Of a DNA stretch of 64,000 nt, positions 52,315 to 64,000 are shown piece after piece. Positions within the stretch are counted from its first letter, which is position 1; each line of letters opens with the position of its first letter. The notes beneath the pieces were generated by a model. The model was not told the origin of the DNA, did no database searches, and saw only the letters and a program-made list of their open reading frames with translations. Source of the stretch: Ancylomarina sp. DW003 (GTDB lineage: Bacteria > Bacteroidota > Bacteroidia > Bacteroidales > Marinifilaceae); NCBI RefSeq assembly GCF_029029505.1, contig NZ_JAKJSD010000005.1, positions 186,001-250,000 on the forward strand, in the 5' to 3' direction. A program made the position numbers and the translations under genes.

Positions 52315-54579
52315 ATGCAGAAATCAACAATAATTCTCTTTATTAGTTTCATTCTATTCTCTGTAAAAGGATTCGGACAAGGGGAATTTAAAGACTATCA
52401 GGAAGCCGAAAAATGGCTTTGGTCCAATATCGAAAATAAGATCTATCATACCAATATCAGTCCCAATTGGATAGAAGAAGGTGATTCTTTTTGGTACAAT
52501 ACAAAAACTCGAAAAGGACAGGAATATTTCCTTGTTGACATCAAAAAGAAGAAGAAAAACCACCTTTTCGATCACGAAAAAATGGCTACTCTGCTTTCAT
52601 CTGTTCTGGACAAAAAAATTAGTACATATGAATTAAAGCTGGATCAGGTTAAATTAGGTAAGAATCAATCAATTTCTTTCCAAATCGACTCCTCCAGATT
52701 AAATATCAACACAAATGATTATACTCTTATTAAGCAGGAAAAAATCAAAGTAAAGAATAAAACAGAACTAGTTTCTCCGGATAAGAAAAAGATTGCCTTC
52801 ATTAGGAATTACAATATCTATCTGAAAAAAGACGGGAAAACCGGCGAAGAGCAACTCTCTACTGATGGTAATGCCCAGTTGAGCTATGGTACATCTATTT
52901 CATGGTATTTTGTAAAGAATGAAAGTGCCAATCAGAAAGATCAGTTTGAAATTGATGCATCCTGGTCTCCCGATTCCAGATACCTGATTTGTGCTAAATA
53001 CAATCGCAAACATGCAAAAAATCTGTACATGTATAAAAGCAGTCCTAAGGAAGGTTTTCGCGCAGAAGTCTATTCTTACGAAAGACCTATTGCTGGCGAT
53101 AAAGATTTAACCCGTATCTCCTATGTTATTTTTAACACCGAGACTGGAAAAGAAATTAAGTGTGATTTACCCGAAAATGGAGTATTTCTGGAGTATGGTT
53201 TCAAATGGCTAAATAAAACCAAAGCTTATACCCTAAGATACTACCGTGGTTACCAAAAAAGAGAACTTATCGAAGTAGATGCTATCACCGGAAAATCGAG
53301 AGTCATTATATCTGAATCAGCCGAAACATATGTAGATCCTAACATGCTTGTGTATCATGTTACAAAAAAATCTAATGAAGTTATCTGGAGCTCTGAAAAG
53401 GAAGGCTGGCACCAACTATACTTGTACGATTACACCACTGGCAAACTAAAGAATAAGATTACCACAGGGGAATACGTGGTTCGTGAGATTTGTAAAGTAG
53501 ATGAGAAAAAACGAAAAATCTACTTCCGTGCCTGTGGTAAAGAAAAAGGTGATCCTTATTACAATTACTTGTATTCCATCAATTTTGATGGCTCAGGTTT
53601 AAAATTACTAAGCCCGGAGAATGCCTACCACATATGCTCAATAAGTCCGAACACAAAATACATCTTCGATAATTATTCCAGAGTTGACCTACCGAACAGA
53701 TTTGTGATTCGCAACAGCAAGAATGGCAATCTTATCATGAAAGTGGATGAAACCGACATCGAAGACATCATTGAAATGGGATGGCAAGCTCCTGAAATGT
53801 ATTCAGTAAAAGCACGTGATAACAAAACAAATATTTATGGTGTCATATATAGACCATTTAATCTGGATAATAACAAGACCTACCCTGTTATTGATGGAAC
53901 GTATTCAGGCCCACAAACCATTCGAAGTCCAAAAACCTTCCGAAGAGGTTTAATCAATATGGATGTTCCAATGGCTCAACTCGGTTTTGTTGTACTAACA
54001 GTAGATGGGTTAGGTTCTGCATTCCGATCAAAAGAGTTTCACGACTTTTCTTATAAAAACTTGGGAGATATAGGATGCTTAGATCACATAAAAGCCATTA
54101 AAGAATTGTCTTTGCAGTATCCATACATGGATATTAATCATGTTGGTATTTATGGTCACTCTGCCGGAGGCTATGATTCAACCCATGCCCTCTTGATTCA
54201 TCCCGAATTCTATAAAGTAGGTGTTTCGTCTGCTGGTAATCACGACCACCGGTCAGCAAAAGCATGGTGGCCTGAATTGTATATGGGATTTCCAGTTGGT
54301 AAGCACTACGACGAGCAATCGAACTTTTTTCTAGCCGATAAACTGGAAGGTAAACTATTATTGGTTCACGGAAATATGGATAATAATGTAAACCCGGCAG
54401 CTTCCATGCGTATGGCAGATGCCCTGATTGCAGCCAATAAGGATTTTGAATTGTTGATGATTCCTGGATGTGACCATGGAACAGTTTATTACAATAAGTA
54501 TTTCTTGAGAAAACGCTGGGATTTCTTTGTTAAACATTTAATGCATAAAAATCCCCCTAACAATTATAAAATTAACTAG
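52315..54579 (+). CDS. S9 family peptidase (DPP IV/prolyl oligopeptidase type)
   Basis: The 754-aa secreted enzyme (signal ending KGFGQ) has an N-terminal DPP IV-like beta-propeller (~100-500) and a C-terminal alpha/beta hydrolase domain. The catalytic triad is visible as Ser616 (GHSAGG), Asp689 (HGNMDNN) and His721 (CDHG). It should release Xaa-Pro or similar dipeptides in the periplasm. It sits between the OCD-family gene and the hydroxyproline-type gene with gaps of 11 and 15 bp, so they are almost certainly cotranscribed. Confidence 0.92.
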   Translation: MQKSTIILFISFILFSVKGFGQGEFKDYQEAEKWLWSNIENKIYHTNISPNWIEEGDSFWYNTKTRKGQEYFLVDIKKKKKNHLFDHEKMATLLSSVLDKKISTYELKLDQVKLGKNQSISFQIDSSRLNINTNDYTLIKQEKIKVKNKTELVSPDKKKIAFIRNYNIYLKKDGKTGEEQLSTDGNAQLSYGTSISWYFVKNESANQKDQFEIDASWSPDSRYLICAKYNRKHAKNLYMYKSSPKEGFRAEVYSYERPIAGDKDLTRISYVIFNTETGKEIKCDLPENGVFLEYGFKWLNKTKAYTLRYYRGYQKRELIEVDAITGKSRVIISESAETYVDPNMLVYHVTKKSNEVIWSSEKEGWHQLYLYDYTTGKLKNKITTGEYVVREICKVDEKKRKIYFRACGKEKGDPYYNYLYSINFDGSGLKLLSPENAYHICSISPNTKYIFDNYSRVDLPNRFVIRNSKNGNLIMKVDETDIEDIIEMGWQAPEMYSVKARDNKTNIYGVIYRPFNLDNNKTYPVIDGTYSGPQTIRSPKTFRRGLINMDVPMAQLGFVVLTVDGLGSAFRSKEFHDFSYKNLGDIGCLDHIKAIKELSLQYPYMDINHVGIYGHSAGGYDSTHALLIHPEFYKVGVSSAGNHDHRSAKAWWPELYMGFPVGKHYDEQSNFFLADKLEGKLLLVHGNMDNNVNPAASMRMADALIAANKDFELLMIPGCDHGTVYYNKYFLRKRWDFFVKHLMHKNPPNNYKIN

Positions 54580-54594
54580 CTAGATACCTCAATC

Positions 54595-55635
54595 ATGAAT
54601 ATACTTGACAATTGGAAATGGGAAGCTCCCAAAGACTGGTTAAAAATTAGGACTATTGATTTGCATACAGGTGGTGAACCTCTACGTGTTTTCACAGAGG
54701 GACTTCCTGAAATTAAGGGAAATACCATCTTAGAAAAACGTCGTTATTTCCGTGACAACTATGATTATATACGTACAGGAACCATGTGGGAACCTCGCGG
54801 ACATGCCGATATGTACGGAGCAATAATTACAGAAGCTACAACTGAAGATGGTGATTTTGGAACCTTCTTTTTGCATAACGAAGGTTACAGTACCATGTGC
54901 GGTCATGCAATGATTGCATTAATTACTTTAGTTCTGGATACAGGCATGATTAAACGTAAAGAAAACAACCCCATAATAAGAATTGATGCTCCTCCCGGCA
55001 GGATTACTTGTCAGGCTTTCCGCGAAGACAGAAAAGTAAAGCGAGTTACGTTTCAAAATGTACCCTCTTTTATGTCTTTGAAAGATCAAGTAGTTGATGT
55101 TCCTGAGATTGGCAAGGTCAAATTTGATCTCGCCTATGGTGGCGCTTTTTATGCCTACGTTCAAGCTGAAGATTTAGGTTTAAATCTTGATGAGTCTGAT
55201 TACAATAAGTTAATTGAATATGGTCGTAAGATTAAAAATGCCGTTATGGATCAATTCGAGGTGAAACATCCTTTCGAAGAAGATTTAAGTTTTTTATATG
55301 GTACAATTTTCATTGGAAAAGCAAAGAACCATGAGCATCATTCTCGCAATGTGTGCATTTTTGCCGAAGGCGAGGTCGATCGTTCCCCTACCGGATCGGG
55401 CGTGAGTGGCAGAGCCGCTATTCATTACGCTAAAGATGAGCTGAAATTAAATGAAGAAATCACAATCGAAAGTATTTTGGGTAGTACGATGACGGTAAAA
55501 GTTATCGAGCCCTGTGAATACGGGCACCATCAATCTATAATTCCAGAAGTGAGTGGCACAGCTTCGATTACAGGACAAAACGAATTTTATTTTGCCCCCA
55601 ATGATCCTCTTAAGGATGGTTTTATTTTTAGATAA
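54595..55635 (+). CDS. Proline racemase-family protein, likely trans-3-hydroxy-L-proline dehydratase
   Basis: The 346-aa protein has the two-lobed proline racemase fold. The first catalytic Cys is present (Cys102 in STMCGHA). The second position is Thr266 in DRSPTGSG, where proline racemases and 4-hydroxyproline epimerases have Cys. In this family Cys/Thr marks trans-3-hydroxy-L-proline dehydratases, which make delta-1-pyrroline-2-carboxylate. The OCD-family reductase two genes upstream would complete the path to L-proline. The length is normal and no frameshift is seen. A terminator-like hairpin follows. Confidence 0.85.
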   Translation: MNILDNWKWEAPKDWLKIRTIDLHTGGEPLRVFTEGLPEIKGNTILEKRRYFRDNYDYIRTGTMWEPRGHADMYGAIITEATTEDGDFGTFFLHNEGYSTMCGHAMIALITLVLDTGMIKRKENNPIIRIDAPPGRITCQAFREDRKVKRVTFQNVPSFMSLKDQVVDVPEIGKVKFDLAYGGAFYAYVQAEDLGLNLDESDYNKLIEYGRKIKNAVMDQFEVKHPFEEDLSFLYGTIFIGKAKNHEHHSRNVCIFAEGEVDRSPTGSGVSGRAAIHYAKDELKLNEEITIESILGSTMTVKVIEPCEYGHHQSIIPEVSGTASITGQNEFYFAPNDPLKDGFIFR

Positions 55636-55653
55636 AATACAACAACAACAACC

Positions 55654-55695
55654 ATGAAGATAGAAAACCTGCAAACTGAGTCGAGAGAGATATAA
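55654..55695 (+). other. Possible 13-codon leader ORF
   Basis: An ATG at 55654 opens a 13-codon frame (MKIENLQTESREI) that overlaps the 5' arm of the terminator hairpin at 55662. It may be a leader peptide that tunes readthrough into the S37/C69 genes. It may equally be chance; there is no run of repeated codons. Confidence 0.2.
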
Positions 55696-55749
55696 GATTC
55701 ACCTTATTTGCAACAACCTTAGATTCAAACCAGCAGGTTTTCTTTTTTT
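55662..55749 (+). terminator. Terminator or attenuator before the S37 peptidase gene
   Basis: An 11-bp perfect stem (55662-55672 with 55733-55743) with a long 60-base loop is followed by T7. It separates the hydroxyproline genes from the S37/C69 genes and could set their relative expression. Confidence 0.6.
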
Positions 55750-55774
55750 AAAGACACAATTCACAACGAATCAT

Positions 55775-57067
55775 ATGAAAAACCTAAGACCTAAACATCT
55801 AATCGTTTTAATCCTAATCTGCATAATAACGGCTTGTCAGACAAAGACAGCAGATCTTTATACACAACTAAGCGAACTACCCAATGTAAGTATAAAAAAA
55901 ATTGAAGGTGATACAACTTTTGCAGAATACTACGAAATGTGGTTTACACAACCTATCGATCATGAAAAACCTGAACTAGGTCGTTTCAAGCAAAGAGTTT
56001 TATTAGGTCATCACGATCTTTCAAAACCAATGGTTGTAGAAATACAAGGCTATAATATTTGGACCGAAAAAGCTGGAGAACTTAGCAAACTAATTGATGC
56101 AAATCAGTTAACCATTGAGCATCGTTATTTTAAAAATTCCCGCCCGGATAGTTTACAATGGGATAAACTAACAATCAAACAAGCAGCAGCTGATCAGCAT
56201 GCTGTAATTCAAGCTCTAAAGTCAATTTATAAAAATAAATGGATATCGACCGGTATTAGTAAAGGAGGACAAACAACTATTTACCATCGCTACTTTTATC
56301 CGGATGATGTTGATATAAGTGTGCCTTACGTGGCCCCGATGAATTATAATCGTGAAGACAAGCGAATTCATAAACATCTTGCCACAGTTGGAAATGCAGA
56401 GTCAAGGAAAAAAGTCAAAGATTTTCAAATTGCTTGTTTCGAGAAAAAATCAAAACTAATGTCACTGCTCGAAAAACTAGCAACAGAAAAAAACTGGGAA
56501 TTCTCTATGGGAATTGAAGGCGCTTTAGACTTAAATATTTTAGAATACTCTTTTGCCTTTTGGCAATGGGGAAACACAAGTCTTTCCGATATTCCAAGCC
56601 CGGATTCCAGTGCAGAAGAACTATTCAAACATTTGGCAAAAACATCTCCATTTACATTTTTCGAAGCCAAGGATATTACTACGCAACAACCTTTTTTCTA
56701 TCAAGCTTTAACAGAAATAGGCATGTATAGTTACGAAGTTGCTCCTTTCAGTAAATACATCAGTTACGAAAAAAAATTAACATTTGATTTTACGCTTCCT
56801 AAAGGTGTTAAGGGAGATTTTAACTCTTCGTCAATGCAAGCTGTAAATAAGTGGTTACAAAACGATGCAGAAAAAATGTTATTTATATACGGAGAATACG
56901 ATACTTGGTCAGCTACGCAAGTAGATCTTAATGGAAATAATAAATGCGAAAAGTTTATCAACCCGGCAGGGGCACACCGAACCCGTATTCATAGTTTTCC
57001 TCCGAAAATGCAGGAGGAAATTATTGCAAGCTTGGAAAATTGGTTAGGCATCGATATTAAAAATTAA
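55775..57067 (+). CDS. S37 family (PS-10-type) secreted aminopeptidase
   Basis: The 430-aa lipoprotein (IITACQ, Cys ~21) matches peptidase family S37, an alpha/beta hydrolase group related to PS-10 tripeptidyl aminopeptidase of Streptomyces. The nucleophile is Ser162 in GISKGG, with Asp376 in GEYDTW and His401 in AGAHRT completing the triad. Characterised members release N-terminal tri- or tetrapeptides, and at least one prefers proline at the cleaved bond. The C69 dipeptidase gene starts six bases after its stop. Confidence 0.85.
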   Translation: MKNLRPKHLIVLILICIITACQTKTADLYTQLSELPNVSIKKIEGDTTFAEYYEMWFTQPIDHEKPELGRFKQRVLLGHHDLSKPMVVEIQGYNIWTEKAGELSKLIDANQLTIEHRYFKNSRPDSLQWDKLTIKQAAADQHAVIQALKSIYKNKWISTGISKGGQTTIYHRYFYPDDVDISVPYVAPMNYNREDKRIHKHLATVGNAESRKKVKDFQIACFEKKSKLMSLLEKLATEKNWEFSMGIEGALDLNILEYSFAFWQWGNTSLSDIPSPDSSAEELFKHLAKTSPFTFFEAKDITTQQPFFYQALTEIGMYSYEVAPFSKYISYEKKLTFDFTLPKGVKGDFNSSSMQAVNKWLQNDAEKMLFIYGEYDTWSATQVDLNGNNKCEKFINPAGAHRTRIHSFPPKMQEEIIASLENWLGIDIKN

Positions 57068-57072
57068 AACAT

Positions 57073-58704
57073 ATGAAAAAGTTAATCATTCTCATAGGAT
57101 TTATCAGTTTAACATTGGGTAACAATGTAGAAGCCTGTACCGATATCGTTGCTGGTAAAAAAGCAACAGTTGATGGTTCGGTTATTACTTCACATACTTT
57201 TGGAGGAAATGACACCCGAATCCGAGTAGTACATGGACAAAAATTTCCAAAAGGAAGCATGACACCTGTTTATTACGGACTTCAGGAGATTAATGGTGCA
57301 CTAGACAACTATGGGGAAATCATAGGTCATATTCCTCAGGTTGAACAAACATACACCTATTTTCATTCTGCTTATTCACACATGAATGAATATCAGTTGG
57401 CAATTGCAGAAAGTACCATGAGTCAAAAGCCGGAATTGCAAGTAGATCATGAAAGTGGTAAGCAAATCATGACTGTGGAACAAGCTCAAATTTTCGCTTT
57501 ACAGCGATGTAAAACTGCACGTGAAGCCATTAAATTGATCACTTCTCTGATGGATGAATATGGCTTTCTACCTTCTTGTGGTCCGGAATCTGAAGCGCTT
57601 TGTATTGCTGATCCCAATGAAGTTTGGGTACTGGAAATTGTAGCTGTTGGAAAAAACTGGGACCCAAAATCTGGAAAAGCTGGTGCTATTTGGGCTGCAC
57701 AACGTGTACCCGATGACCATATCGCCATAGTACCTAACTGGAGTATTATCAAAGAAATTGACCTTTCGAAACCTGAGTGGTTTATGGCTTCGGATAATTA
57801 TAAACAAGTTGCAATTGATCATGGATGGCATAACGAAGAATCGGGAAAACCATTTATTTGGCAAGAAGCTTACAGTCCATGTTTCAGAGAATGGGCAAGC
57901 GGACGTTTTTGGTTATTCTACAGCACCTTTGCTCCTAATCTTAAGGAATGGCCTGATCGTAGTTTAAGCAACCCCTATAAAGGTCAAGATGCCTATCATC
58001 AGTTTGTCGAAGATGTTTCGAGCTACCCTTTCTCGGTTAAACCGGAAAAGAAAATTTCAGTACAAGATATTATGGCTTTTCAACGCTCAACATTTGAAGG
58101 CACGATATACGACAAAACATCAGATCCGGATTGGTACGTACCAACTAAAGATGGAAAATTGGAAAAAAGCCCCTTAACCACACCATTTCCAACAACAGCA
58201 ATGCGTGAATTATTGGATATTACCAACCGCAGAAATGTATCTAAAGGCAATTATGGTATGATTTGCCAATTAAGATCGTGGTTACCAGATGCAGTTGGTG
58301 GGCTTTACTGGGTTTTTCAGGACAATCAATTTACCTCTCCTTACATTCCAATTTATGCAGGAACTCAAGAAATTCACCCATCTTATAAAAATTACGACCC
58401 CAATCAATTTAATCCGGCATCTGCACGTTGGGCAATCGATTTTGTAGATAATCTGATGTATTTGCGATGGCAAGATGCAGTAAAGGATATGCAAATGTAT
58501 CGCGATTCATTTCAGAATGATCTGTTTGCTAATATAGAGGCTACTGATAAAAAAGCCTTAGCTTTATATAAAAAGAGCCCTAAAAAGGCAAAAGAATTCC
58601 TAACTCAAAAAAGTAATAAAACTATGCAAGCCGTAGTCGACTTATATACTCAGATTAGAAATGTTCTAATCACCAAATACACGAATAATAAACAAGGAAG
58701 CTAA
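57073..58704 (+). CDS. C69 family dipeptidase
   Basis: The 543-aa Ntn-hydrolase has a signal peptide that ends just before Cys22 (VEACTDIVAG). The Cys becomes the N-terminal nucleophile of the mature enzyme, as in PepD-type C69 peptidases. Conserved AAQRVPDDH and PNWSII-like segments and the QLRSWLPD region support the family. It hydrolyses dipeptides of broad specificity, here probably in the periplasm. It closes the peptidase block; a REP-like hairpin separates it from the beta-galactosidase. Confidence 0.88.
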   Translation: MKKLIILIGFISLTLGNNVEACTDIVAGKKATVDGSVITSHTFGGNDTRIRVVHGQKFPKGSMTPVYYGLQEINGALDNYGEIIGHIPQVEQTYTYFHSAYSHMNEYQLAIAESTMSQKPELQVDHESGKQIMTVEQAQIFALQRCKTAREAIKLITSLMDEYGFLPSCGPESEALCIADPNEVWVLEIVAVGKNWDPKSGKAGAIWAAQRVPDDHIAIVPNWSIIKEIDLSKPEWFMASDNYKQVAIDHGWHNEESGKPFIWQEAYSPCFREWASGRFWLFYSTFAPNLKEWPDRSLSNPYKGQDAYHQFVEDVSSYPFSVKPEKKISVQDIMAFQRSTFEGTIYDKTSDPDWYVPTKDGKLEKSPLTTPFPTTAMRELLDITNRRNVSKGNYGMICQLRSWLPDAVGGLYWVFQDNQFTSPYIPIYAGTQEIHPSYKNYDPNQFNPASARWAIDFVDNLMYLRWQDAVKDMQMYRDSFQNDLFANIEATDKKALALYKKSPKKAKEFLTQKSNKTMQAVVDLYTQIRNVLITKYTNNKQGS

Positions 58705-58715
58705 AACAATTAATT

Positions 58716-58762
58716 GTTATCGGTTTTTGGCAGCCTAATATGGCTAATCGATAACCGATAAC
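58716..58762. repeat. REP-like hairpin upstream of the GH2 gene
   Basis: GTTATCGGTT (58716-58725) pairs with AACCGATAAC (58753-58762), with an inner AGCC/GGCT pairing. A further cgataacgaacc half-repeat follows. Similar half-sites occur near 51250 and 9930. It is probably an extragenic palindrome. Confidence 0.55.
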
Positions 58763-58765
58763 TGA

Positions 58766-61939
<3,174 letters not shown>

Positions 61940-61950
61940 CAAATTATTTC

Positions 61951-62047
61951 AACCGTAAAGAACGCTAAGATTTACGCTAGGAGCGCTAAGAGAAAATCAT
62001 ATCACTAAATTGCGAACTTTGTGTAAATCTTTGCGCACTCTGCGGTT
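61951..62047. repeat. ~40-bp imperfect inverted repeat between the glycosidase genes
   Basis: The arms 61951-61990 and 62008-62047 read AACCGYARAGNRCGCWAAGATTTAC in opposite directions with scattered mismatches. This type of accgcaragtgcgcaaag repeat looks like a dispersed intergenic family, and it fills the whole gap between the two glycosidase genes. Confidence 0.65.
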
Positions 62048-62061
62048 ATATTTTAAATAGC

Positions 62062-64000
62062 ATGAAAAATAAAAACCTATATATCCTACTCTTGTTCCTT
62101 CTGGTTTTGAGTAGTTGTCAGCCCCAAATTGATAAGCAGGTAGATCTGCAGGAAGATCTAGCTAATGCGCTTAATATTCAAGGTATTCCTCAAGCACAGC
62201 ACAAACTAGAACCATTTGGATTTTCCGATATGGGAGCCTGGCATGGCTATTCTCTTCCATCAAAAGATAGTACAAGCTATTATGGAGGCTTTTCGGGACC
62301 ACTTACAATGAAAATGTGGGGGCAATGGCTAAGTAAGAGTCTTTGCCAGCTTGAAATAACAGACGCCAATAGCATGACTGCAATTGATTTGACTAAAGCT
62401 TCGGCAGAGTTGAATTATAAGCCTGGGAAATTGGAGCAAACACTAGAACTTGAGGCACTAAGTATTAATCTTAGTTTAATATTTGTAAGCGATAGAACTG
62501 CTTTAATTCAAACTAAAATAACAAATAAAGATAACAAAACTCAAAACCTGTTTGTAGGTTGGAAAGGTGAATTATTCCCTAAAAACCTCTCACTTAGTCA
62601 ATCCGAAAAAGGCTTACAAATCGATTTTAAGGATGGTGATGAATTTTTCCTAATACATAACGAATCAGACAAATCGATTCAAATCTCACCGGATAAACAA
62701 TCCTATCAAATGTTTATCAAGGATAAACAGGATATTACGTCTGGTAAAAGCCTAGAAATAAACTTACTTCACTCCTACTATTTTAATCAGGAAGAAGCGG
62801 CTAAAGAGTCTGAGCAGTATGCGAATTGGTTGAGTCAAAATGATCAGTTGTTTGCAGACAATAAGCTTAGATGGAACACTTATTTAAGCAATGCTTTAGA
62901 CAGTGAAAACCCATTATTAAACAAAAAAGAAAATCAAAAACTAACTGCTAAATGTGTTCAAACACTGATGACAAATTGGCGATCACCAGCGGGTGATCTA
63001 CAACACTCTGGTGTTTTTCCGTCAGCAGCTTATCAAGGTTTTTATGGATTCTGGTCTTGGGACTCATGGAAACAGGCTGTTGCTCTTGTAAGATTCAATC
63101 CTGAACTTGCAAAAAGTAACCTTCGCTCTATGTTCCAATATCAGGATGATATGGGTATGGTTGCCGACTGTGTATATTTTGATCCCAAAGAAAATAATTG
63201 GCGCGACACCAAAGCACCATTGGCTAGCTGGGCTGTTTTAGAAATCTATAAAGCAACTTCTGATCTTGAGTTTGTGAAAGAAATGTATCCTAAATTGGTG
63301 AAATATCATAAATGGTGGTATCAATATCGTGATCACGACCAAAATGGCTTATGCGAATATGGTTCAACCGATGGTACTCTTATCGCAGCTAAATGGGAAT
63401 CAGGTATGGACAATGCGGTTCGCTTTGATGATTCAAAAATGCTTAAGAACAACAAGAACGGATGGTCTATGAATCAGGAATCAGTAGATCTTAACGCTTA
63501 TTTGCAAGCTGAGAAAGAAGATTTAGCTGAGTTGGCCAGTATTCTTGGAAACAGTAATGAAGCAGAACTCTATAAACAGGATGCTAATAAGCTTAAGCAA
63601 CGTGTCTCATCTGATTTCTGGGACGAAACAACAGGTTTTTTCTACGATAGAGAAATTATAAGTGGCAAACTCTTAACTGTACAACAAGGACCCGAAGGCT
63701 GGATTCCTCTTTACACAGGTGTTGCAACGGAAGGGCAGGCTAAAAAAGTAACATCTATCCTAATGGATACAACCAAATTTGCAACTAAAGTTCCTTTCCC
63801 TACCCTAGTAGCCGATCACAAAAAATTCAATCCGCTTAAAGGCTATTGGAGAGGCCCAGTTTGGTTAGATCAGGCTTACTTTGGTATTAAATCGCTAGAA
63901 CTATATGGCTACACTAAAGAAGCAGATCTATTAAGTCAGAAATTGTTGCAAAATGCTGAGGGTCTACTTCAGGATGCACCAATTAGAGAAAACTACCACC
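62062..64000 (+). CDS. GH63-like alpha-glucosidase lipoprotein, C-terminus beyond window
   Basis: The frame is open from the ATG at 62062 to the window end (646 codons). It has a lipoprotein signal (LVLSSCQ, Cys ~18), a beta-sandwich N-terminal part (~40-260) and an (alpha/alpha)6 barrel. The likely general acid is Asp334 in FWSWDSW. KWESGMDNAVRFD and GYWRGPVW are further landmarks of the GH63/YgjK (MGH1-like) clan. The E. coli relative YgjK acts on alpha-glucosides, and its glycosynthase form makes Glc-alpha-1,2-Gal, the collagen disaccharide. The catalytic base should lie beyond the window. GH37 or another clan-G family is possible. Confidence 0.82.
   Translation, partial: MKNKNLYILLLFLLVLSSCQPQIDKQVDLQEDLANALNIQGIPQAQHKLEPFGFSDMGAWHGYSLPSKDSTSYYGGFSGPLTMKMWGQWLSKSLCQLEITDANSMTAIDLTKASAELNYKPGKLEQTLELEALSINLSLIFVSDRTALIQTKITNKDNKTQNLFVGWKGELFPKNLSLSQSEKGLQIDFKDGDEFFLIHNESDKSIQISPDKQSYQMFIKDKQDITSGKSLEINLLHSYYFNQEEAAKESEQYANWLSQNDQLFADNKLRWNTYLSNALDSENPLLNKKENQKLTAKCVQTLMTNWRSPAGDLQHSGVFPSAAYQGFYGFWSWDSWKQAVALVRFNPELAKSNLRSMFQYQDDMGMVADCVYFDPKENNWRDTKAPLASWAVLEIYKATSDLEFVKEMYPKLVKYHKWWYQYRDHDQNGLCEYGSTDGTLIAAKWESGMDNAVRFDDSKMLKNNKNGWSMNQESVDLNAYLQAEKEDLAELASILGNSNEAELYKQDANKLKQRVSSDFWDETTGFFYDREIISGKLLTVQQGPEGWIPLYTGVATEGQAKKVTSILMDTTKFATKVPFPTLVADHKKFNPLKGYWRGPVWLDQAYFGIKSLELYGYTKEADLLSQKLLQNAEGLLQDAPIRENYH

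Noticed and set aside
54595-55635. Proline racemase or 4-hydroxyproline epimerase
   Set aside because: These enzymes have Cys at the second catalytic position; here it is Thr266.

Overview
The window looks like chromosomal DNA of a low-GC, probably marine Bacteroidota (Bacteroidales/Marinilabiliales type). The grounds are four SusC/SusD outer-membrane import pairs, Bacteroidota ECF sigma/FecR pairs, one hybrid two-component sensor, Bacteroidota-style promoters (TTTG ... TAnnTTTG) and many lipoprotein signal peptides. The exact genus cannot be fixed from the sequence. I saw no rRNA, tRNA, CRISPR array, prophage or intact insertion sequence.

Region 1 (1-21251) holds two tandem paralogous import loci, almost all on the minus strand. 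Each reads, in transcription order: ECF sigma factor, FecR anti-sigma factor, SusC with an STN signalling domain, SusD, DUF4843 lipoprotein, PKD-like lipoprotein, TlpA-type thioredoxin. Copy A (162-10559) is intact. Copy B (11611-21251) has lost its thioredoxin to a pseudogene. Between them lies a Bacteroidota HU-like DNA-binding gene of clearly higher GC. Part of its leader is repeated at the very start of the window. In both copies the FecR-SusC gap holds two conserved hairpins, one with compensatory changes and a U-tract on the plus strand. This suggests a short antisense RNA opposing the susC leader.

Region 2 (21507-27619) carries assorted genes: a small membrane protein, a nitronate monooxygenase-like flavoprotein, an SDR/DUF2867 protein, a Tat-exported Gfo/Idh/MocA oxidoreductase, and an unusual fusion of a four-heme cytochrome domain with a SUMF1 domain.

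Region 3 (27696-38764, minus) is a SusCD utilisation locus: a discoidin (F5/8C) lipoprotein, SusC, SusD, two DUF5077/DUF3472 proteins and a metzincin-like protease. Three of its secreted products share a C-terminal F5/8C module. A divergent hybrid two-component sensor (39058-43152) has a direct repeat with 21-bp spacing upstream, a candidate binding site.

Region 4 (43664-64000, plus) is the most interesting part. A SusC/SusD pair is followed by a split LysO-type lysine exporter, an Xaa-Pro aminopeptidase, an ornithine-cyclodeaminase-family reductase, an S9 prolyl-oligopeptidase-family enzyme, a proline-racemase-family protein with Thr at the second catalytic position (diagnostic of trans-3-hydroxy-L-proline dehydratase), an S37 peptidase, a C69 dipeptidase, a GH2 beta-galactosidase and a GH63-like alpha-glucosidase that runs off the end. 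A 20-bp dyad with compensatory changes, followed by a conserved tail, lies upstream of both the SusC gene and the peptidase operon. My inference is a regulon for collagen- or gelatin-like glycopeptides: uptake, Pro-specific peptide cleavage, recovery of 3-hydroxyproline as proline, lysine export, and removal of the Glc-alpha-1,2-Gal-beta glycan of hydroxylysine. Each enzyme family is well supported; the joint function is a hypothesis.
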